From Pseudomonas thermotolerans DSM 14292 (GTDB lineage Bacteria; Pseudomonadota; Gammaproteobacteria; Pseudomonadales; Pseudomonadaceae), in NCBI RefSeq assembly GCF_000364625.1, contig NZ_KB822606.1, positions 62,001 through 126,000 on the forward strand: DNA of 64,000 nt. The letters run 5' to 3'. Made by a program: the position numbers and the translations under genes. The notes under the pieces were generated by a model. It saw only the letters and a list, made by a program, of their open reading frames with translations. It did no database searches and was not told where the DNA came from. Shown in pieces: positions 9,510 to 17,826 of the stretch (position 1 is the stretch's first letter; every line of letters starts with the position of its first letter).

Positions 9510-10480
9510 TGCTCGATCCCCAGCGTGGCTATGACCTGATCGGCGACGTGCATGGCTGCGCGCATACCCTCGAGCGCCTGCTGGAGCGCCTCGGCTACCG
9601 GCGCCAGGGCGGCGTCTGGAAGCACCCGCAGCGCATGGCCCTGTTCCTTGGCGACATCGTCGACCGCGGCCCGCGGATCCGCGAGGCGCTGCATCTGGTG
9701 CACGACATGGTGGAGGCCGGCCAGGCCCGCTGCATCATGGGCAACCACGAGTTCTACGCCTTGGGCTGGAGCACCCCGGCGCCGCCCGGCAGCGGCCGGC
9801 AGTTCGTCCGCGAGCACAGCCCGCGGCATGCCCGGCTGATCCGTCAGACCTTGCAGCAGTTCGAGGACCATCCGGGCGACTGGCACGATTTCCTCGGCTG
9901 GTTCCAGGAACTGCCGCTGCTGCTCGACGGTGGGCACTTCCGTCTGGTGCATGCCTGCTGGGACGCAGCGCTGATCGAGGCGTTACGCGCCCAGTACCCG
10001 GATGCCCGGGTCGATCTGGAGTTCGTCCAGGCCTCGGCCGTGCCCGGCAGCTTCGCCTCGCGGGTGTTCAACCGCCTGTTGCGCGGCACCGACATGCGCC
10101 TGCCCGACGGCCTGACCCTGACCAGCGAGGACGGCTTCATCCGTGGCTCCTTCCGCACCAAATTCTGGGAGGATGACCCCAAGACCTACGGTGACATCGT
10201 CTTCCAGCCCGATGCTCTGCCGGAGTGGGTGGCGCGCATGCCGCTCAGCGAGGAGGAGCGCCGCCAGCTGCTGCGCTATGGCGAGGACGAGCCGCTGTTG
10301 TTCGTCGGCCACTACTGGTGCAGCGGCACCCCGGCGCCGATCCGAGCCAATCTGGCCTGTCTGGACTACAGCGCGGTGCTTTACGGCAAGCTGGTGGCCT
10401 ATCGGTTGGATCAGGAAACCCGACTCGACCCGCACAAGTTCGTGTGGGTCGAGGTGGAACGCCCGGAGGCACTGCAATGA
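9509..10480 (+). CDS. Calcineurin-like metallophosphoesterase (PrpE/ApaH-type)
   Basis: 323 residues from the ATG that overlaps the nadK stop. The metal-binding motifs of the family are all present: G-D-V-H-G near residue 13, G-D-I-V-D-R-G-P near 48, G-N-H-E near 78, and a late G-H-Y-W. Relatives hydrolyse dinucleoside polyphosphates or phosphoproteins. Coupling to nadK suggests a nucleotide substrate, but this is inference. The stop overlaps the rhomboid start in ATGA, continuing the coupled chain. Confidence 0.88.
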   Translation: MLDPQRGYDLIGDVHGCAHTLERLLERLGYRRQGGVWKHPQRMALFLGDIVDRGPRIREALHLVHDMVEAGQARCIMGNHEFYALGWSTPAPPGSGRQFVREHSPRHARLIRQTLQQFEDHPGDWHDFLGWFQELPLLLDGGHFRLVHACWDAALIEALRAQYPDARVDLEFVQASAVPGSFASRVFNRLLRGTDMRLPDGLTLTSEDGFIRGSFRTKFWEDDPKTYGDIVFQPDALPEWVARMPLSEEERRQLLRYGEDEPLLFVGHYWCSGTPAPIRANLACLDYSAVLYGKLVAYRLDQETRLDPHKFVWVEVERPEALQ

Positions 10481-11343
10481 CCCCCGTCGCCGCCCTGCGT
10501 TTGCCCGTCCAGCAGGATCTCAGCGGCTTCATCACCCTGCTGCAGCGCCTCGGTGTGCCGCACCGGGTCAGCGAGGAGCGCGGTGAGCAGGTGCTCTGGG
10601 TGCCCGGCGAACAGCTGGCGATCCAGGTGCGCGAGCTCTACGCCCTGCACCCGGAAGGGGATCCGCTGGGCGAGCTGGAGGCTCCGCCTCCGCCGCGCCC
10701 GTCCGTGCCCGGCGTCCTCGACCGCCTGCGCGATGCCCCGCTGACCGCCCTGGTGCTGCTGGTCACCCTGCTGGTCGCCGGGGTGACCCTGCTCGGCGAC
10801 AACTTTGTGGCGATCCGCTGGCTGAGCTTCCAGGACTTCCATATCCAGGGCGACTACATCTACTTCGCGCCGTTCGCCGAGAGTCTCGGGGGCGGGCAGT
10901 GGTGGCGGCTGTTCAGCCCCATGCTGATCCACTTCGGCCTGCTGCACCTGGCGATGAACGCCCTCTGGTACTGGGAGCTGGGGCGGCGCATCGAGGCACG
11001 CCAGGGCGGTCTGGCGCTGCTCGGCCTGACCCTGCTGTTCAGTCTGGTGTCCAATCTGGTGCAGTTCCTGTGGAGCGGCCCCTCGCTGTTCGGTGGCCTG
11101 TCCGGGGTACTGTTCGGCCTGCTCGGCCACTGCTGGATCTTCCAGAAGCTGGCGCCGAACGCGGCCTACCAGTTGCCCCGCGGGGTGGTGGGGATGATGC
11201 TGGTCTGGCTGGTGGTCTGCCTGTCCGGGCTGATCACCGCTCTGGGGTTCGGCAGCATCGCCAACGGCGCCCACGTCGGCGGGCTGCTGATCGGCTGCAC
11301 CACCGGGTTGGTCGGTGGTGCCCTGGCGCGGCAGCGGGGTTGA
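10477..11343 (+). CDS. glpG: Rhomboid intramembrane serine protease GlpG
   Basis: 288 residues. A soluble N-terminal domain (about 1-85) is followed by six predicted membrane helices. The catalytic dyad is Ser209 in G-G-L-S-G-V-L-F-G and His266 in G-A-H-V-G-G. The W-R-L-F-S-P-M-L-I-H loop and the G-x-x-H/N oxyanion region are typical. It cleaves single-pass membrane proteins in the inner membrane. The start ATG overlaps the previous TGA by ATGA. The substrate is unknown. Confidence 0.93.
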   Translation: MTPVAALRLPVQQDLSGFITLLQRLGVPHRVSEERGEQVLWVPGEQLAIQVRELYALHPEGDPLGELEAPPPPRPSVPGVLDRLRDAPLTALVLLVTLLVAGVTLLGDNFVAIRWLSFQDFHIQGDYIYFAPFAESLGGGQWWRLFSPMLIHFGLLHLAMNALWYWELGRRIEARQGGLALLGLTLLFSLVSNLVQFLWSGPSLFGGLSGVLFGLLGHCWIFQKLAPNAAYQLPRGVVGMMLVWLVVCLSGLITALGFGSIANGAHVGGLLIGCTTGLVGGALARQRG

Positions 11344-11415
11344 TCTCGGCCGGTACCCCGGGCCTTCGCCGTCAGAGCCTGTTAAACTGCCCGCTTCGCT
11401 GTTGGAGGCCCGTCC

Positions 11416-11676
11416 ATGTCGTCCTTTCTGGAAATGATCGAGAACATCACCCCCGAAATCTACGAAAGCCTCAAACTGGCGGTGGAGATCGGCAAGTGGC
11501 CGGACGGCCGCAAGCTGACCCAGGAGCAGAAGGAGCTGTCGCTGCAGGCGCTGATCGCCTGGGAGATCAAGAACCTACCCGAGGAGCAGCGCATCGGCTA
11601 CATGGGCCCGCAGGAGTGTCACTCCAAGTCCGCGCCGGTCCCCAACCTGCTGTTCAGCTCGGGAAGCCTGCACTGA
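11416..11676 (+). CDS. yeaC: YeaC-family small protein (DUF1315)
   Basis: 86 residues with the full DUF1315 pattern: F-L-E-M-I-E-N-I-T-P-E-I-Y, G-K-W-P-D-G-R-K-L-T and a C-terminal C-H-S-K-S. Function unknown across the family. A GGAGG lies at 11404-11408. The stop and the next gene's ATG overlap (TGATG at 11674-11678), so it is coupled with the DUF2797 gene. Confidence 0.92.
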   Translation: MSSFLEMIENITPEIYESLKLAVEIGKWPDGRKLTQEQKELSLQALIAWEIKNLPEEQRIGYMGPQECHSKSAPVPNLLFSSGSLH

Positions 11677-12509
11677 TGCTCGAACTGGCCCGCGGCTCGC
11701 TGAGCAAGATGGCGGCGCAGCTGGACGAACCGGTGCGCTACGCGTTCCGCAGCGGTGAGGTGGAGGTGCCAGTCAACCCGCTAATCGGCCGCCATCTGCG
11801 CCTCGAATACCTGGGCGCCATCCACTGCATCCACTGCGGACGTCGCACCAAAACCAGCTTCAGCCAAGGATACTGCTACCCCTGCATGCAGAAGCTGGCG
11901 CAGTGCGACCTGTGCATCATGAGCCCGGAGCGCTGCCACTACGACGCCGGCACCTGCCGCGAACCGGCCTGGGGTGAGCGGTTCTGCATGACCGACCATG
12001 TGGTCTACCTGGCCAACTCCTCGGGCATCAAGGTGGGCATCACCCGTGCCAGCCAGGTGCCGACCCGCTGGCTCGACCAGGGCGCCAGCCAGGCGCTACC
12101 GATCCTTCGCGTGGCGACTCGCCAGCAAGCCGGCTTCGTCGAGGACCTGCTGCGCAGCCAGGTGCCGGACCGTACCAACTGGCGCGCGCTGCTCAAGGGC
12201 GATGCCGAGCCGCTCGACCTGCCGGCCATCCGTGACGAGCTGTTCGAGCGCTGCGCCGAGGGCCTAGAGGCGCTGCAGCGGCGCTTCGGCCTGCAGGCCA
12301 TCCAGCCCCTGGCCGATGCCCGGCCGTTGGAGATCCGTTATCCGGTCGAGGCCTACCCGGCCAAGATCAGTACCTTCAATCTGGACAAGAGCCCGGTCGC
12401 CGAGGGCACGCTGCTCGGCGTCAAGGGTCAGTACCTGCTGTTCGACAGCGGCGTAATCAACGTCCGCAAGTACACCGCTTACCAAATCGCCATCAGTTGC
12501 GCGGGCTGA
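11676..12509 (+). CDS. DUF2797 protein: Cys-rich zinc domain plus GIY-YIG-like segment
   Basis: 277 residues. Residues about 45-110 carry many cysteines (C-I-H-C, Y-C-Y-P-C, C-D-L-C, later C and F-C), enough for two zinc ribbons. The following V-Y-L-A-N-S-S-G-I-K-V-G-I-T-R, then T-R-W-L-D-Q-G-A and a Glu about 40 residues later, resemble the V-Y-x-L, K-I-G-x-T and Glu pattern of GIY-YIG nucleases. The C-terminal part has G-V-K-G-Q-Y-L-L-F-D. The family has no assigned function; nucleic-acid binding or cleavage is my inference. It sits between yeaC and pepN in one operon. Confidence 0.8.
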   Translation: MLELARGSLSKMAAQLDEPVRYAFRSGEVEVPVNPLIGRHLRLEYLGAIHCIHCGRRTKTSFSQGYCYPCMQKLAQCDLCIMSPERCHYDAGTCREPAWGERFCMTDHVVYLANSSGIKVGITRASQVPTRWLDQGASQALPILRVATRQQAGFVEDLLRSQVPDRTNWRALLKGDAEPLDLPAIRDELFERCAEGLEALQRRFGLQAIQPLADARPLEIRYPVEAYPAKISTFNLDKSPVAEGTLLGVKGQYLLFDSGVINVRKYTAYQIAISCAG

Positions 12510-12545
12510 GGCTCTCCGCCCGCCGCCGTTCCGGAGAAGGCTCCT

Positions 12546-15215
12546 ATGCGTACCGAACAACCGAAGACCATCTACCTCAAGGACTACCAGGCGCCCGAGT
12601 ACCTGATCGACGAGACGCACCTGAACTTCGAGCTGTTCGAGGACCATACCCTGGTGCATGCCCGGCTGGTCATGCGCCGCAACCCGGAGCGCCAGGCCGC
12701 GACCGGCGTGGCGCTGCCGCCGCTGGTGCTCGACGGCCAGCAGCTGGAACTGCTGGCCGTCGCCCTGGATGACGTGGCGCTGAGCCCGGCCGACTACCAG
12801 CTCGACGACAGCCACCTGACCCTGCAGCCGAAATCCGAGAGCTTCGTGGTCAGCAGCTCGGTGCGCATCCACCCCGAGCTCAATACCGCGCTGGAAGGCC
12901 TGTACAAGTCCGGCAAGATGTTCTGCACCCAGTGCGAGGCCGAGGGCTTCCGCAAGATCACCTACTACCTTGACCGCCCGGACGTCATGAGCCGCTTCAC
13001 CACCACGCTGTCCGGCGAGAAGCTCAAATACCCGGTGCTGCTCTCCAACGGCAACCTGATTGCCAGTGGCGCGGGGGAGGGTGGGCGCCACTGGGCGACC
13101 TGGGAGGACCCGTTCAAGAAGCCGGCCTACCTGTTCGCCCTGGTCGCCGGCGACCTCTGGTGCGTGGAGGACAGCTTCACCACCATGAGCGGCCGCGAGG
13201 TGACCCTGCGCATCTACGTCGAGCCGGAGAACATCGACAAGTGCCAGCACGCCATGGACAGCCTCAAGCGCGCCATGAAGTGGGACGAGGAGGTCTATGG
13301 CCGCGAGTACGATCTGGACATCTTCATGATCGTCGCGGTGAACGACTTCAACATGGGCGCCATGGAGAACAAGGGCCTCAACATCTTCAACTCCAGCTGC
13401 GTGCTGGCCCGCGCCGAGACCGCCACCGACGCCGCCCACCAGCGCGTCGAGGGGGTGGTGGCCCATGAGTACTTCCACAACTGGTCGGGCAACCGGGTGA
13501 CCTGTCGCGACTGGTTCCAGCTGTCCCTCAAGGAAGGCTTCACGGTATTCCGCGACGCCTCCTTCTCCGCCGACATGAACTCGCGCACCGTCAAGCGCAT
13601 CGAGGACGTGGCCTTCCTGCGCACCCACCAGTTCGCCGAGGATGCCGGCCCCATGGCCCACCCGGTGCGCCCGGACTCCTACATGGAGATTTCCAACTTC
13701 TACACCCTGACCGTCTATGAGAAGGGCGCCGAAGTGCTGCGCATGATCCACACCCTGCTCGGTGCGGAAACCTTCCGCAAGGGCTCGGATCTGTACTTCG
13801 AACGGCATGACGGGCAGGCGGTGACCTGCGACGACTTCGTCAAGGCCATGGAGGATGCCAGCGGTCTCGACCTGACCCAGTTCAAGCGCTGGTACACCCA
13901 GTCCGGCACCCCGCGCCTGGCGGTCAGTGAGTCCTACGACGCGGCGGCTGGAACTTACAGCCTGACCTTCCGGCAGAGTTGCCCGCCGACTCCGGGCCAG
14001 CCGAGCAAGCTGCCGTTCGTGATCCCCGTGGAGATGGGCCTGCTGGATGCCAGGGGCCAGGATCTGCCGCTGCGCCTGCAGGGAGAGGCTGCCGCCGTGG
14101 GCACCAACCGGGTGCTCTCGGTGACCGAGGAGGAGCAGACCTTCACCTTCGTGGACATCCCCGAGAAGCCGCTGCCCTCGCTGCTGCGCGGCTTTTCCGC
14201 GCCAGTCAAGCTGAGCTTCCCCTATGACCGCGACCAACTGATGTTCCTGATGCAGCATGACAGCGACGGCTTCAACCGCTGGGAGGCCGGCCAGCAGTTG
14301 GCTGTGCAGGTGCTGCAGGAGCTGATCGGCCAGCAGCAGCGCGGCGAGCCGCTGGTGGTGGATGCGCGCCTGGTGCAGGCCCTGCGCAGCGTGCTGGAGA
14401 ACGAGGCGCTGGACCAGGCGATGGTCGCCGAGATGCTTTCCCTGCCCAGCGAGGCCTATCTCACCGAGATCAGCGAGGTGGCCGACGTGGAAGCCATCCA
14501 CGCGGCCCGCGAGTTCGCCCGCCGGCAGTTGGCCGAGGCACTCTTCGAGCCGCTCTGGAAGCGCTACCAGGCCAACCGCGAAGTCTCCCGGCAGACTCCC
14601 TACGTGGCCGAGGCGGCACACTTCGCGCGGCGCAGCCTGCAGAACATCGCGCTGTCCTACCTGATGCTCAGCGAGCGTCCCGAGGTGCTCGCCGCCTGCC
14701 AGGAACAGTTCGAGGCCTGCGACAACATGACCGAGCGCCTGGCCGCTCTGGCGGTGCTGGTCAACTCGCCGTTCGCCCAGGAACGGGACAAGGCCCTGGC
14801 GGCGTTCGCCGAGCGCTTCAAGGAGGATCCGCTGGTCATGGACCAGTGGTTCAGCGTGCAGGCCGCTTGCCCCCTGCCGGGCGGTCTGGAGCGGGTCAAG
14901 GCGCTGATGGAGCACCCGGCCTTCAACCTGAAGAACCCCAACAAGGTGCGCGCGCTGATCGGCGCCTTCGCCGGGCAGAACCTCATCAACTTCCACCAGG
15001 CCGACGGTTCCGGCTATCGCTTCCTGGCCGACATCGTCATCCGCCTGAACGTCCTCAATCCGCAGATCGCCGCCCGCCAGCTGGCGCCGCTGACCCGCTG
15101 GCGCAAGTACGACAGTGCCCGCCAGGCGCTGATGCGCGGCGAGCTGGAGCGCATCCTGGCCTCCGGCGAGCTGTCCAGCGACGTCTACGAGGTGGTGAGC
15201 AAGAGCCTGGCCTGA
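12546..15215 (+). CDS. pepN: Aminopeptidase N (M1 family)
   Basis: 889 residues, the expected length for bacterial PepN (E. coli 870). A cytosolic zinc aminopeptidase that removes N-terminal residues from peptides. The substrate motif G-A-M-E-N is at 271-275, and the zinc/catalytic site H-E-Y-F-H-N-W starts at 307 with its third ligand in L-K-E-G-F about 20 residues later. The C-terminal helical domain (about 540-889) is complete. The ribosome site GGAGAAGG precedes the ATG. Last gene of the nadK-pepN run; two hairpins follow. Confidence 0.97.
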   Translation: MRTEQPKTIYLKDYQAPEYLIDETHLNFELFEDHTLVHARLVMRRNPERQAATGVALPPLVLDGQQLELLAVALDDVALSPADYQLDDSHLTLQPKSESFVVSSSVRIHPELNTALEGLYKSGKMFCTQCEAEGFRKITYYLDRPDVMSRFTTTLSGEKLKYPVLLSNGNLIASGAGEGGRHWATWEDPFKKPAYLFALVAGDLWCVEDSFTTMSGREVTLRIYVEPENIDKCQHAMDSLKRAMKWDEEVYGREYDLDIFMIVAVNDFNMGAMENKGLNIFNSSCVLARAETATDAAHQRVEGVVAHEYFHNWSGNRVTCRDWFQLSLKEGFTVFRDASFSADMNSRTVKRIEDVAFLRTHQFAEDAGPMAHPVRPDSYMEISNFYTLTVYEKGAEVLRMIHTLLGAETFRKGSDLYFERHDGQAVTCDDFVKAMEDASGLDLTQFKRWYTQSGTPRLAVSESYDAAAGTYSLTFRQSCPPTPGQPSKLPFVIPVEMGLLDARGQDLPLRLQGEAAAVGTNRVLSVTEEEQTFTFVDIPEKPLPSLLRGFSAPVKLSFPYDRDQLMFLMQHDSDGFNRWEAGQQLAVQVLQELIGQQQRGEPLVVDARLVQALRSVLENEALDQAMVAEMLSLPSEAYLTEISEVADVEAIHAAREFARRQLAEALFEPLWKRYQANREVSRQTPYVAEAAHFARRSLQNIALSYLMLSERPEVLAACQEQFEACDNMTERLAALAVLVNSPFAQERDKALAAFAERFKEDPLVMDQWFSVQAACPLPGGLERVKALMEHPAFNLKNPNKVRALIGAFAGQNLINFHQADGSGYRFLADIVIRLNVLNPQIAARQLAPLTRWRKYDSARQALMRGELERILASGELSSDVYEVVSKSLA

Positions 15216-15229
15216 TCGGGCGCTCGCCG

Positions 15230-15297
15230 GGAAGCGGCCTGATGCCGCTTCCTCGTCTCTCCAGGCCCGCCGGTAGCCGATGCCGACGGGCCTTTTC
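15230..15297 (+). terminator. Rho-independent terminator after pepN
   Basis: A 9-bp hairpin GGAAGCGGC/GCCGCTTCC (15230-15252) is followed by a second stem (GGCCCGCCGG with CCGACGGGCC, one wobble) and TTTT, ending near 15297. The second has the U-tract and is the likely terminator. Confidence 0.7.
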
Positions 15298-15330
15298 GTT
15301 CAGCCCCAAAGAACGGTCCTGCCTTTCTTA

Positions 15331-15367
15331 GTGTTACCGGAAATTGTAGGTAACACCCTTTGTTACC
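15331..15367. promoter_or_regulatory. GTGTTACC...GGTAACAC inverted repeat with a third half-site
   Basis: GTGTTACC (15331-15338) and GGTAACAC (15349-15356) form a perfect 8-bp inverted repeat with a 10-base gap. A further TGTTACC follows at 15361-15367. It lies about 255 bp upstream of the sigma-54 promoter, the distance range of enhancer-type sites. The binding protein is unknown. Confidence 0.5.
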
Positions 15368-15486
15368 TATTGGAATATCCATTCTCCACCTAGTAGATTC
15401 GCCAGCCCTAGGTTGGGGGCTTCGGCCGTTCGTCCGGCACTTCGGCTTTCCCTTGGTTGGGCTAGAGAGTGACAAATCGGGCCATG

Positions 15487-15601
15487 TTGTCGGACAGGAT
15501 TGGCTTTTGGTTGGGGGTCTTGCAGTGATTTTGATCGATGGCTGATCAGTCACGAAGTGGCCGGAAAGCCTTGCTGGGTGGTCGCCAGGAATTGTCGGAC
15601 A
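15487..15601. promoter_or_regulatory. Pair of TTGTCGGACA boxes, candidate enhancer (UAS) sites
   Basis: Identical decamers lie at 15487-15496 and 15592-15601, 105 bp apart (ten helical turns). The core TGTC-G-GACA is itself palindromic apart from its central base. They are immediately upstream of a sigma-54-type promoter. Role inferred. Confidence 0.5.
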
Positions 15602-15611
15602 ACTGGCAATT

Positions 15612-15627
15612 TGGCATCCAGGTTGCA
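15612..15627 (+). promoter_or_regulatory. Sigma-54 (RpoN) promoter
   Basis: TGGCAT-N5-TTGCA (15612-15627) keeps the invariant GG at -24 and GC at -12 with the correct spacing of the RpoN consensus TGGCAC-N5-TTGCA. It would give a leader of about 145 bases before the DUF1302 gene. Confidence 0.6.
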
Positions 15628-15782
15628 GGCCTCGCTGCGATGCAGGCCCTTGGGTGTCAGCAAAGCGCCGAGGTAGACGCGTTGCGTCGTGCCCGATTCA
15701 ACCAAGTCGCATCCGCGCGGTGCACAGCGGGTCCGGCGACCGGACTTGCGATAAGAACAACGATCTGTCCACGGAGTAAGTC

Positions 15783-17762
15783 ATGGAATTGCAGTTCCAT
15801 AGTCCCATGCGTTTCGCACCGACCAAGGCGGGGTTTGCCCTGGCCGGTCTTCTGCCTCTGCTGGTGGCCGCCCAGGCCCAGGCTGTCGAGTTCAGCTTCG
15901 CTGATGGCGAGATCAGCGGTTCCCTCGACACCACCCTGTCCTACGGCCAGCTGTGGCGCGTACAGGGGCGCGACAAGAGCAACGACGACATCAACACCAA
16001 TGACGGCAACCGCAACTTCGACACCGGGCTGGTTTCCGAGGTGTACAAGGTGACTTCCGACCTGGAAGCCACCTGGCGCAACTATGGTCTGTTCGTGCGC
16101 GGCACGGCGTTCTACGACACCCAGATCATGGACAAGCGCAACGACTACCTGAACAACAACAGCCCGCGCCAGCCGAGCCAGAGCTTCCCGCGCGACGACA
16201 GCTTCACCTACGAAACCCGCCACAAGGCCGGTCGCGACGCGCAGATCCTCGACGCCTACCTGTACGGCAACTGGGAAGTGGCCGGCATGCCGGTGACCGG
16301 CCGCGTCGGTCGCCAGGTGTTCAACTGGGGTGAGGGCCTGTTCTACCGCGGCGGCATCAACACCACCAACCCGATCGACGCAGCCCGTTTCCGCCTGCCG
16401 GGCTCGGAGCTGAAGGAAGTGCTGGTGCCGGTGGAGGCGTTGAGCTTCAACTTCGGCCTGACCGACAACCTGTCGATGGAAGCCTTCTACCAGTGGAACT
16501 GGAAGGAGAGCGCGCTGGACCCGGTCGGCACCTTCTTCGCCGAGACCGACCTGTTCGCCGATGGCGGCAACACCGCCTACACCACGGTTGCCGCGCTGAG
16601 CAACCCGCTGTTCCAGTCGCTCTATCCGAGCCTGTCCGGCGCCCACTTTGCGGGCCTGCAGGGCACCGAGTATCTGGACGGCAACGGCGTGTTCAAGGTC
16701 GCCCGGATTGGCACTGACCTCAATGCCAAGAATGACGGTCAGTTTGGTGTGGCTTTCCGATACATCGCCGAGGAGCTGAACTCCACCGAGTTCGGTTTCT
16801 ACTTCGTGAACTACCACGCCAAGGAGCCGACCATCTACGCCGACCTGAACCGCAGCTACGCTGGTCTGGATATCGACCAGATGGCTGCTCTGGGTGCCAC
16901 CCAGGGGGTAAGCGCCGGCAGCTACGACGATCTGGTCGCCCAGGCCGCTGCCGGCAATGCTGCTGCCGCCCAGGTGCTCAGCCTGGTCAATGGCGCCGCT
17001 GCCGTGGACGTGGCCAACCAGGTCAACGCCCGTCGCGAGTATGTCGAGGACATCCGCATGTACGGCGTGAGCTTCAACACCACCATCGGCGAGGCCTCGG
17101 TGTTCGGTGAACTGGCCTATCGACCGAACCTGCCGATCGGCATCAGCACCACCAACGACCTGCTCGGCGACCTGCTTGGCCAGGCTGCGCAGCTCGCCGA
17201 CGGTCGTACCGTCAACCTCGCCGGCAAGGACCTGCGGATTACCGATCAGGTCCACAACTACGAACGCGTGGAAATCTTCAATGCCTCGCTGGGCACCATC
17301 TACAACTTCGGCCCGGCGCTGGGCTTCGACTCGCTGTTCGGCGTCGCCGAGCTGGCTTCCGAGCACCTGCGTGGCAGCAGTCTGAAGTATCGGGCCTGGA
17401 ACGGCACCACCCGCTACTACTCCGGCCGCCCCAACAACTCCTACGTGTCCGGCTACGACCGCGACGCCCAGGTCAACCGCAATGCCTACGGCTACACCCT
17501 GGTGCTCTCCGGTACCTGGAACGACGTGCTGGCCGGTGTGAACCTCTCGCCCTTCGTGGTCTACAAGGACGACTTTGAGGGCAACTCGCACCAGACCGGC
17601 AACTTCATCGAGGGCCGCAAGGCCTACACCCTGGGCATCAAGGCCAGCTACCTGAACAGCCTGGAAGCCGAGCTGCAGTACACCGAGTTCTATGGCGGCG
17701 GCCGCAACAACAGCGCGCGTGACCGCGACAACATCGGCCTCAGCGTCAAGTACTCGTTCTGA
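15783..17762 (+). CDS. DUF1302 outer-membrane beta-barrel protein
   Basis: 659 residues with a signal peptide (hydrophobic stretch about 17-32, A-Q-A cleavage near residue 34). The mature part has alternating beta-strand patterns (S-G-S-L-D-T-T-L-S-Y, G-R-V-G-R-Q-V-F-N-W-G-E) and ends in V-K-Y-S-F, the terminal-Phe signature of outer-membrane barrels. DUF1302/DUF1329 pairs are known to accompany degradation loci for steroids and other hydrophobic compounds. Inferred role: passage of a lipid-like molecule across the outer membrane. First gene behind the sigma-54-type promoter; GGAG lies about 9 bases before the ATG. A DUF1329 gene follows after 64 bases. Confidence 0.9.
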   Translation: MELQFHSPMRFAPTKAGFALAGLLPLLVAAQAQAVEFSFADGEISGSLDTTLSYGQLWRVQGRDKSNDDINTNDGNRNFDTGLVSEVYKVTSDLEATWRNYGLFVRGTAFYDTQIMDKRNDYLNNNSPRQPSQSFPRDDSFTYETRHKAGRDAQILDAYLYGNWEVAGMPVTGRVGRQVFNWGEGLFYRGGINTTNPIDAARFRLPGSELKEVLVPVEALSFNFGLTDNLSMEAFYQWNWKESALDPVGTFFAETDLFADGGNTAYTTVAALSNPLFQSLYPSLSGAHFAGLQGTEYLDGNGVFKVARIGTDLNAKNDGQFGVAFRYIAEELNSTEFGFYFVNYHAKEPTIYADLNRSYAGLDIDQMAALGATQGVSAGSYDDLVAQAAAGNAAAAQVLSLVNGAAAVDVANQVNARREYVEDIRMYGVSFNTTIGEASVFGELAYRPNLPIGISTTNDLLGDLLGQAAQLADGRTVNLAGKDLRITDQVHNYERVEIFNASLGTIYNFGPALGFDSLFGVAELASEHLRGSSLKYRAWNGTTRYYSGRPNNSYVSGYDRDAQVNRNAYGYTLVLSGTWNDVLAGVNLSPFVVYKDDFEGNSHQTGNFIEGRKAYTLGIKASYLNSLEAELQYTEFYGGGRNNSARDRDNIGLSVKYSF

Positions 17763-17826
17763 TCACGAATAAGAAGCAGCCGGGCGCCCGCTGGCGTCCG
17801 GCCAGAAAACATCACGGAGAATCACA

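Larger units (their letters stand above)
15299..15782. other. Long non-coding leader upstream of the DUF1302 operon
   Basis: 484 bases with no convincing gene. Short open frames here lack ribosome sites and homology. It is less GC-rich than its surroundings, and holds the inverted repeat at 15331, the paired TTGTCGGACA boxes at 15487 and 15592, and the sigma-54-type promoter at 15612. Confidence 0.7.

Noticed and set aside
12264..14996. 910-residue minus-strand frame antisense to pepN
   Set aside because: Composition is Leu/His/Gly/Val-rich in the pattern produced by reading high-GC codons backwards; pepN on the plus strand has all catalytic motifs.
15538..16053. 171-residue plus-strand frame covering the leader and start of the DUF1302 gene
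   Set aside because: It overlaps the DUF1302 gene in another frame and shows shadow-like Arg/Ser/Pro composition past 15800; the part in the leader holds regulatory sites and no homology is recognised.
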